DNA of 64,000 nucleotides from Flavobacteriales bacterium (lineage in GTDB: Bacteria; Bacteroidota; Bacteroidia; NS11-12g; UBA9320): NCBI GenBank assembly GCA_020635395.1, contig JACJZV010000004.1, forward strand, positions 62,001-126,000, written 5' to 3'. A program made the translations under genes and the position numbers. Positions 58,191 through 64,000 of this stretch are shown piece by piece. Each line of letters starts with the position of its first letter. Position 1 is the first letter of the stretch. The notes beneath the pieces were generated by a model. The model was given only the letters and a program-made list of their open reading frames with translations. It searched no databases and was not told where the DNA came from.

Positions 58191-60407
58191 ATGTCGGAAT
58201 TAGTAAATAAACAAGGTAAGTTTGGGACTGCACCCGTTTTTTTGACTGCCATTTCCACCATTTTGGGAGCCATCATGTTTTTACGATTTGGCTGGGCTGT
58301 GGGGCATGTTGGGTTGTGGGCTACGTTGGGAATTATCATCATCGGCCATTTGGTAACCATACCTACAGCCATGGCTCTGGCCGAAATAGCTACCAACCAG
58401 AAAGTAGAAGGTGGCGGCGAGTATTACATTATTTCTCGTTCGTTTGGGCTCACCATTGGTGCGGCCATTGGCCTCGCCCTTTATTTATCTCAAGCTATTA
58501 GTGTGGCGTTTTACACCATTGCCTTTACCGAAGCATTTTCATCTGTTTTTGAATTGTTACAGACCGATTTTGGCATTTCGGTCGAAATTTCAAAACGCCT
58601 ATTAGGGGTTGTCAGCATTGGATTGTTGGCCTGGCTTATGTCCACCAAAGGAGCCAATACGGGTATGTGGATGCTGTATGCTGTGGTGGCAATTTTAGGG
58701 GTTTCGTTGGTGATGTTTTTTGCCGGAACGGGCACCCCTGGAAACACCATTTTTACGGGCAGTGGTGAGGTGAAATTTTTTACTGTTTTTGCCGTTGTTT
58801 TCCCTGCCTTTACGGGAATGACAGCCGGCGTGGGGCTTTCCGGCGATTTAAAAGACCCAAAAAAATCGATACCGCAAGGCACCATGATTGCCACCTTAAT
58901 AGGTATGGTCATTTACATTCTTATTGCAATCAAATTAGCCGTTTCAGCACCCACCGACGCATTAATCAATACCGACAAAATGGTGATGACTGACATTGCC
59001 ATTTGGGGCCCAATAATACCCATTGGGCTTGCCGCAGCCACCATTAGCAGTGCATTGGGCAGTGTTATGGTTGCACCCCGAACCCTCAACGCCATTGCAT
59101 TGGATAAGATAGTTCCCATACCCCGATTCAACAATCGTTTGGGAAAAATAAAACCCAAAACCGGAGAGCCTGTAAACGCTAGTTTGGTTACTTGTGGCAT
59201 TGCCCTTTTGTTTGTTTTAATGGGTGACGTAAACGCTGTGGCAGAAATCATTTCCATGTTTTTCATGGTTACCTACGGCTCAATTTGTCTGATTTCGTTG
59301 CTCGAAAATTTTGCCTCAAACCCGGGCTATCGGCCATCGTTCAAATCAAAATGGTATATTAGTTTGGTGGGGGCCGTGATGTGCATTTTCTTAATGTTTA
59401 AGATAAACCCGCTCATGGCGTTGCTCTCAATTGGCATTATGGTTTTGACCTATTGGGTGTTGAGCAAACAAAATGAAGAACAAAGCGACATGGCCAGTAT
59501 CTTTAGCGGTGTCATTTTTCAGATAAGCAGAAACCTCCATGTGTTTTTGCAAAAACGAAAGAATGAAGAAAGTCAGGAAGAATGGCGGCCTTCGGTAGTG
59601 GCGGTTTCTAAAGATTCGTTTGACAGGCACGATGAATTTGATTTACTTCGATGGATTTCGCACCGTAAAGGTTTTGGCATGTTCGTTCATCATATTGATG
59701 GATATTTGAGCAAAGAAACCAGCGACAAAGCGAAAGATGCACTAAAACGACTCATCCGACTTACTCAGGTTAGCAAAAGCAGTGTATTTATGGACACCAT
59801 AATTAACCCAACATACAAAGCCAGCATTTCGCAAATATTGCAACTGCCGGGTGTTTCGGGCAAAAACAACAACATGGTTTTGTTTGAATTTTACAAAACC
59901 CGAACAGAAGCTTTGGAAGAAATTATTGAGCATTATGGTATGGTAAAAGCTGTTGGCTATGACACCTGCATTTTGTGTAGCAGTGAAAAAAAATTCGGGT
60001 TTAACAACGAAATACATATTTGGATAACGAGCAACGATTATCAGAATGCCAATTTGATGATTTATTTAGCCTACATAATTTTGGGTCATCCCGACTGGAA
60101 CCGAGGTTTTATAAAATTGTTTGCCATCTACCCTGAGTCTGAAAAAGAAACGCAGCGACAAAAAATGTTGGAAATGATAAAAACGGGCCGGTTACCTATT
60201 TCGGCAAATAATATTGACATTGTTTCTATTTCAGAAAACCAAACTCCCCGAGATGCCATCAACAAAAAATCGAAAGATGCCGACTTAACCATTGTTGGTT
60301 TTAGGCACGAAGCCATCAAAAAAACGGGCATTTCGAGCTTTTTGGGTTATGATGGTATTGGAAACGTGCTGTTTGTAAACAGCCAAAACGAAAAAGAGAT
60401 TGTGTAA
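58191..60407 (+). CDS. SLC12-like cation-chloride cotransporter/amino-acid permease with large C-terminal domain
   Basis: A 738-residue transporter of the APC superfamily. The helical part has TAISTILGAIMFLRFGWAVG near residues 18-37, the SLC12-like start of helix 1, GGGEYYIISRSFGLTIGAAI near 72-91, VVFPAFTGMTAGVGLSGDLK near 198-220 and SALGSVMVAPRTLNAIALDK near 285. The C-terminal 270 residues are soluble (VAVSKDSFDRHDEFDLLRWI, LVGFRHEA-like strand TIVGFRHEAIKKTGIS) and resemble the regulatory domain of animal cotransporters or a USP-like fold. The transported ion or amino acid cannot be told from sequence. Single plus-strand gene. Confidence 0.82.
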   Translation: MSELVNKQGKFGTAPVFLTAISTILGAIMFLRFGWAVGHVGLWATLGIIIIGHLVTIPTAMALAEIATNQKVEGGGEYYIISRSFGLTIGAAIGLALYLSQAISVAFYTIAFTEAFSSVFELLQTDFGISVEISKRLLGVVSIGLLAWLMSTKGANTGMWMLYAVVAILGVSLVMFFAGTGTPGNTIFTGSGEVKFFTVFAVVFPAFTGMTAGVGLSGDLKDPKKSIPQGTMIATLIGMVIYILIAIKLAVSAPTDALINTDKMVMTDIAIWGPIIPIGLAAATISSALGSVMVAPRTLNAIALDKIVPIPRFNNRLGKIKPKTGEPVNASLVTCGIALLFVLMGDVNAVAEIISMFFMVTYGSICLISLLENFASNPGYRPSFKSKWYISLVGAVMCIFLMFKINPLMALLSIGIMVLTYWVLSKQNEEQSDMASIFSGVIFQISRNLHVFLQKRKNEESQEEWRPSVVAVSKDSFDRHDEFDLLRWISHRKGFGMFVHHIDGYLSKETSDKAKDALKRLIRLTQVSKSSVFMDTIINPTYKASISQILQLPGVSGKNNNMVLFEFYKTRTEALEEIIEHYGMVKAVGYDTCILCSSEKKFGFNNEIHIWITSNDYQNANLMIYLAYIILGHPDWNRGFIKLFAIYPESEKETQRQKMLEMIKTGRLPISANNIDIVSISENQTPRDAINKKSKDADLTIVGFRHEAIKKTGISSFLGYDGIGNVLFVNSQNEKEIV

Positions 60408-60428
60408 ACTACAATCTTTGAAAAGGCT

Positions 60429-62084
60429 TTATGAATTGATCAACTCCAGTGCATTAGCTTTGGCCGCATCCGAAGGATTGTCGCCGCTCAACATTTTGGC
60501 CAACTCCTCAATACGTTCCTCCTTGTTTAGTTTTTTAACAAACGTTGAAGTTTCGCTGTGTCGAACATCTTTATACACGTAAAAATGGGCCGAACCTTTG
60601 GCCGCCACCTGGGGCAAATGTGTGATGGTTATTACTTGAAGTTTTTGAGAAAGATTGCTCATTACCTCCGCCACTCGGTTGGCTATCTCGCCAGAAACCC
60701 CTGTATCTATTTCATCAAAAATAATGGTTGGTAGCTTTTTGGTTTGAGCCAAATAACTTTTCAAAATAAGCATCAATCGCGACAACTCGCCCCCCGAGGC
60801 CACTTTGTGAGCGGGCTGCAACGCTCCACTCTGATGGGATGAAAAAAGGAGTTCAAAATCGGTTTGTCCAAACTTGTTCATTTCCTGATTTTCGTTCAAC
60901 GAAAGTTTGACCAACGAATTGATTAAACCCAGATTTTTCAAATCTTTATTTATTCTCTCCTCCAATGGTTTTGCACCAAGTTGTCGGGCGGAGTGCAACT
61001 CTTTGGCCAATTTTAGACAATCTGTTTTGTCGGTTTCAATTTCTTTGGCAAGTGTTTCTAATAGCATTTCTGTAGAAACCGTTGCAGAAAGTTTGCCTTC
61101 AATTTCCTGCTTTACCTGCAACAAATCTTCAAAAGTGGCCACACGGTGTTTGGTTTGAAGCAAATGAATTTGCTGAAAAATACCATCTAATTCGGCCAAC
61201 CTCGAAGCATCCGGAGTGGCCTGTTCGGCAATATTTCTGAGGTCGGTTACCACCTCTTCAAAATCAGAAGTTAAGCCCAAAAGTCGGTCGGCAATGGTAG
61301 CCAAATCACCTTTTTGTCCGGCTATTTTTGACAACTGTCTCGAAAGTTGTTTTAGTTTATCAATGGCCGAATGTTCACTTTCTTTCAGTTCATATACCGC
61401 CGCCCCAACAATCTCGCCAATTTCTTCGGCATTTTGAAGCAACTCATATTCATTTTCTATACTTGGATAATCTATTTTTTCGAGATTCAATGCCTGCAAT
61501 TCATCAAACAAAAATTGCAAATAATCTTGCTCGGCGTTTTGGCTTTGTTGTTGGTTCATCAGTTCGGATAACCGCTTTTCCTTTTTTATCAGAGAAGAAT
61601 AGTGCCGTTCAAATTTTCCGGCCAAATCCAAATTGTTTGTAACCGAATCGAGCCAATGAAACAAAAAATCGGTGCTGCCCAATCGCAACGTTTGATGTTG
61701 GGAATGAATGTCCACCAATTTTTCTCCCAAATCCTTCAAAGTGTTGAGCGTTATGGGAGTATCATTTACAAAAGCTCGCGATTTCCCTGTAGGCAAAATT
61801 TCCCTTCTGATGATGGTTTCGGGTTCATAATCCAAATCATTTTCGGCAAAAAACGATTCCAGTTTTAAGGATTTGATGTTAAAAATGGCTTCAATGACAC
61901 ATTTCTTCTCCTCGTCCAAAATGCTTTTGGTGTCTGCTCTATCGCCAAGCACCAAGCCCAAAGCCCCAATTAAAATAGATTTTCCCGCTCCGGTTTCGCC
62001 TGTAATAATATTAAACCCCTGCTCGGGTGCAAATCGGAGCGATTTTATGAGTACGTAATTATCTACTTTTAATTCGAGCAACAT
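60429..62084 (-). CDS. recN: DNA repair protein RecN
   Basis: SMC-like ATPase that acts early in double-strand break repair. The 551-residue form begins at the ATG at 62084 (LLELKVDNYVLIKSLRF); an in-frame ATG 24 bp upstream is less likely. Walker A is GETGAGKS near residues 28-35, the middle is a long coiled coil (KKEKRLSELMNQQQSQNAEQ and on) and the C-terminus has ASGGELSRLMLILKSY, then IIFDEIDTGVSGEIA near 454-468 and TITHLPQVAA. Convergent with the SLC12-like gene (20 bp apart). Confidence 0.95.
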   Translation of the reverse strand: MLLELKVDNYVLIKSLRFAPEQGFNIITGETGAGKSILIGALGLVLGDRADTKSILDEEKKCVIEAIFNIKSLKLESFFAENDLDYEPETIIRREILPTGKSRAFVNDTPITLNTLKDLGEKLVDIHSQHQTLRLGSTDFLFHWLDSVTNNLDLAGKFERHYSSLIKKEKRLSELMNQQQSQNAEQDYLQFLFDELQALNLEKIDYPSIENEYELLQNAEEIGEIVGAAVYELKESEHSAIDKLKQLSRQLSKIAGQKGDLATIADRLLGLTSDFEEVVTDLRNIAEQATPDASRLAELDGIFQQIHLLQTKHRVATFEDLLQVKQEIEGKLSATVSTEMLLETLAKEIETDKTDCLKLAKELHSARQLGAKPLEERINKDLKNLGLINSLVKLSLNENQEMNKFGQTDFELLFSSHQSGALQPAHKVASGGELSRLMLILKSYLAQTKKLPTIIFDEIDTGVSGEIANRVAEVMSNLSQKLQVITITHLPQVAAKGSAHFYVYKDVRHSETSTFVKKLNKEERIEELAKMLSGDNPSDAAKANALELINS

Positions 62085-62183
62085 TGGGGCAAAAATAGCA
62101 ATGCTCATGGCCTAAGTTTAAGTTTTGGTAAAAAATAAGTGATTGCTTTTGTCAGCCTTTTTTTAGCGGTTAAATTCGCCGCA

Positions 62184-62966
62184 ATGGAAAAGCGTCCTTT
62201 AATATTAATCAGCAACGACGACGGAATAACGGCACCCGGCATTCGTGCGTTGGTAGAGTGTATGAAACAACTTGGCGACGTGGTGGTGGTAGCACCCGAC
62301 AGCCCGCAAAGTGGCATGGGGCATGCCATAACCATAAACAAACCACTGCGGCTCGACCGAAGCGATTTTTTTGGAGATGATGTGATTGCCTACCAATGCA
62401 GCGGCACTCCAGCTGATTGTGTGAAGCTGGCTTTGGACAAAGTGTTGGATAGAAAGCCGGATTTGTTGGTGAGTGGCATCAACCACGGCTCCAACTCTTC
62501 CATCAATGTGATATACAGCGGAACCATGTCGGCCGCCGTAGAAGGAGCAATAGATGATTTGAATGCCATTGGGTTTTCGCTGCTCGATTACAGCCTTGAG
62601 GCCAACTTTGATATCGCCAAAACCGTGGTACTAAAAGTGGCCCGAAAAGTTTTAGCCAATGGAATGCCAAAAGGATGTTTGCTCAATGTAAACATACCAA
62701 AACTACCCTCCGAGGAGTTAAAAGGAATAAAAGTGTGCAGACAAGCAAACGCCAAATGGGTGGAAGAATTTGACCATAGACACGACCCTACAGGCAGACA
62801 ATATTTTTGGCTTACAGGTAAATTTGTGAATATGGATCATGGAGACGACACCGACGTTTGGGCTTTAGAAAATGGATATGCATCGGTGGTTCCGGTGCAG
62901 TTCGACTTAACGGCACATCATATTATTGGCATCGTAAATAATTGGGATTTGAATGAACAGATTTAA
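62184..62966 (+). CDS. surE: 5'/3'-nucleotidase SurE
   Basis: A metal-dependent phosphatase acting on nucleoside monophosphates, linked to stationary-phase survival. The 260-residue protein begins MEKRPLILISNDDGITAPGI, with the metal-binding NDDG at residues 11-14, then PDSPQSGMGHAITI near 43-56 and VSGINHGSNSSINVIYSGT near 93-111. An upstream in-frame start at 62139 would add a hydrophobic stretch with no family match. surE followed by lpxB is a frequent Bacteroidota arrangement. Confidence 0.95.
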   Translation: MEKRPLILISNDDGITAPGIRALVECMKQLGDVVVVAPDSPQSGMGHAITINKPLRLDRSDFFGDDVIAYQCSGTPADCVKLALDKVLDRKPDLLVSGINHGSNSSINVIYSGTMSAAVEGAIDDLNAIGFSLLDYSLEANFDIAKTVVLKVARKVLANGMPKGCLLNVNIPKLPSEELKGIKVCRQANAKWVEEFDHRHDPTGRQYFWLTGKFVNMDHGDDTDVWALENGYASVVPVQFDLTAHHIIGIVNNWDLNEQI

Positions 62967-63243
62967 CAAAATGTATTGGGGTTTGATAATAGGATTTATA
63001 GCTCCCCTAATCGTACTTTATATTCTTTTTAGTCAAACCGGAATGTTAGAAAATTGGCACGATTTCAGTGCTTTTACCTACAATTTAAAGGCTACCGGAA
63101 CATTGATTTTGCCTTCTATTTTGGTTAATTTTCTTTTTGCCATTCCATACAACAACAAACCGAGGATAAAATTTTTGAGAGGCATTATTGTCATCACATT
63201 AATCTATGCCATTTTTGCTGTCATTAGTTACGCATCGCTTTGA
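62953..63243 (+). CDS. Small hypothetical membrane protein
   Basis: A 96-residue protein with three hydrophobic segments (YWGLIIGFIAPLIVLYILF, LILPSILVNFLFAIPYN, LRGIIVITLIYAIFAVISYA). It starts 14 bp before the end of surE and precedes lpxB, so it belongs to that transcript. A small membrane protein at this position occurs in related genomes, but I know no function. Confidence 0.7.
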   Translation: MNRFNKMYWGLIIGFIAPLIVLYILFSQTGMLENWHDFSAFTYNLKATGTLILPSILVNFLFAIPYNNKPRIKFLRGIIVITLIYAIFAVISYASL

Positions 63244-63340
63244 TTTATAATACATTATTTCAAAATATTGCTCCAAAAGAGAAGGTTTTTAAACATGCAT
63301 TAAGGCATGTTCTGTCAGGTAAATCGAAAAATGTAATGTC

Positions 63341-64000
63341 ATGAAATATTTTTTTATAGCGGGCGAAGTTTCGGGCGATTTGCATGCCTCGCACCTTATA
63401 GATGCTATAAAAAAAGTAGATGCTGATGCCACCTTTGTGGGCATGGGTGGAGATAAAATGTTGGCCTGCGGCATGCAATTGACAGCCCATATAAAGCAAT
63501 ACAGCTTTATGGGATTTGTGGAGGTTTTACAGAATTTATCAAAAATCAAACGACTGTATAGACTAATAACCAGCGAAATTGTTTCTCAAAAACCAGATAA
63601 AGTAGTGTTGGTTGATTATGGAGGATTCAATCTGAAAATTGCCAAATTTTGCAAACAACATGGGTTTGAAACTCACTTCTATATTCTCCCCAAAGTATGG
63701 GCATGGAATGAAAAAAGGGTAAAAAAGATTAAAAAATATGTCGATTTTGGGTATTGCATTTTTCCATTCGAAGAAAATTATTTCAGAACATTTGGCATAA
63801 ATGCCAACTATGTGGGTCATCCGGTAGTGGAGCAGGTGGATGCTTTTTTGAGTACCACAAAAAGCATCGATATCAACAAAAACCAAGTGGCACTATTGCC
63901 CGGAAGCAGGGAGCAAGAAATAAAAAAAATGCTTCCACCTATGCTTGAAGTGGCCTCCATGCGGCCAAACCTGAACTTTGTAATAGCTGCGAATGACTAC
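63341..64000 (+). CDS. lpxB: Lipid-A-disaccharide synthase, 3' end beyond the window
   Basis: Joins UDP-diacylglucosamine and lipid X in lipid A synthesis at the inner membrane. The first 220 residues are present: MKYFFIAGEVSGDLHASHLI (the GT-B start with GEVSGDLH), VGMGGDKMLACGMQ near 33-46, FMGFVEVL near 56-63, VDYGGFNLKIAKF near 91-103, YILPKVWAWNEKRVKKIKKY near 113-132, VGHPVVEQV near 157-165 and the start of the second Rossmann half (VALLPGSREQEIKKMLP near 180-196). The family loop is usually PGFN or PDFN; here it is GGFN. About 97 bp separates it from the small membrane-protein gene. Confidence 0.94.
   Translation, partial: MKYFFIAGEVSGDLHASHLIDAIKKVDADATFVGMGGDKMLACGMQLTAHIKQYSFMGFVEVLQNLSKIKRLYRLITSEIVSQKPDKVVLVDYGGFNLKIAKFCKQHGFETHFYILPKVWAWNEKRVKKIKKYVDFGYCIFPFEENYFRTFGINANYVGHPVVEQVDAFLSTTKSIDINKNQVALLPGSREQEIKKMLPPMLEVASMRPNLNFVIAANDY

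Noticed and set aside
1..64000. CRISPR array, tRNA, rRNA, IS element, integrase or phage genes
   Set aside because: I looked for spaced direct repeats, transposase motifs, cloverleaf-like segments and rRNA signatures on both strands and found none that hold up by eye; a tRNA scan would be the proper test for the short spacers.

Overview
The window is a stretch of chromosome from a member of the Bacteroidota. The evidence is several large secreted proteins ending in type IX secretion (T9SS) sorting domains of both kinds (CHU_C/gliding type B and 'YPNP' type A), Bacteroidota-restricted families (DUF3276 PUR-like protein, BT_3928-type DoxX protein, SUI1/YciH, leucine-type dehydrogenase), promoters of the TAnnTTTG type, frequent TTG/GTG starts and almost no Shine-Dalgarno sites. 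The DNA is AT-rich and gene-dense. I cannot place it below phylum; nothing contradicts an environmental Sphingobacteriia/Chitinophagia-like lineage.

Layout. 0-4 kb: the start of phoH (minus strand, cut by the window edge), a SAM hydroxide adenosyltransferase, a small ABM monooxygenase and a TPR+CAP secreted protein. 4-11 kb: a 1245-residue T9SS type B protein, a FlaA1/CapD-type nucleotide-sugar dehydratase, a methyltransferase and a SIMPL lipoprotein. 11-20 kb: lepA, leucine dehydrogenase, an ABC exporter, then a tight forward run (DUF3276, DUF4199-like, SRPBCC, plsC, gatC, cobalamin adenosyltransferase). 20-29 kb: a 1609-residue PKD-type T9SS protein, then ffh-pdxH-glycosyltransferase and a Fic protein. 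29-40 kb: yidC, pckA, an orphan gene, SUI1, folP, an overlapping BT_3928/permease/aroK run, HU and an outer-membrane barrel protein.

40.4-49.7 kb is the accessory region and the most interesting part. After about 760 bp without a convincing gene comes a ribosomal peptide (RiPP) locus of the 'grasp-with-spasm' type: precursor peptide, ATP-grasp ligase, small protein X, SPASM-domain maturase, C39-peptidase ABC exporter, HlyD-like adaptor, then a second complete set of precursor, ATP-grasp, small protein X and SPASM protein. Both precursors end their leaders in VTGG, the cleavage site expected for the C39 peptidase of the single shared exporter, and both cores are rich in Ser/Thr and Asp/Glu, as expected for side-chain ester or amide crosslinks made by ATP-grasp ligases. 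The SPASM proteins have no radical-SAM CxxxCxxC motif. The small X proteins, one per cassette, share a C-terminal motif F-H-x5-T-[VI]-G-x2-Y-K-P and I do not know a described function for them. A strong hairpin directly after the first precursor probably sets the peptide:enzyme ratio.

49.7-64 kb returns to housekeeping and secreted genes, mostly on the minus strand: two orphan small proteins, a T9SS type A beta-propeller protein, a lipoprotein bracketed by palindromic repeats, a GNAT acetyltransferase, an M28 peptidase, a thioredoxin, two hotdog thioesterases, a membrane protein, a large SLC12-like transporter, recN, surE, a small membrane protein and the 5' part of lpxB. No tRNA, rRNA, CRISPR array, insertion sequence or integrase was seen.
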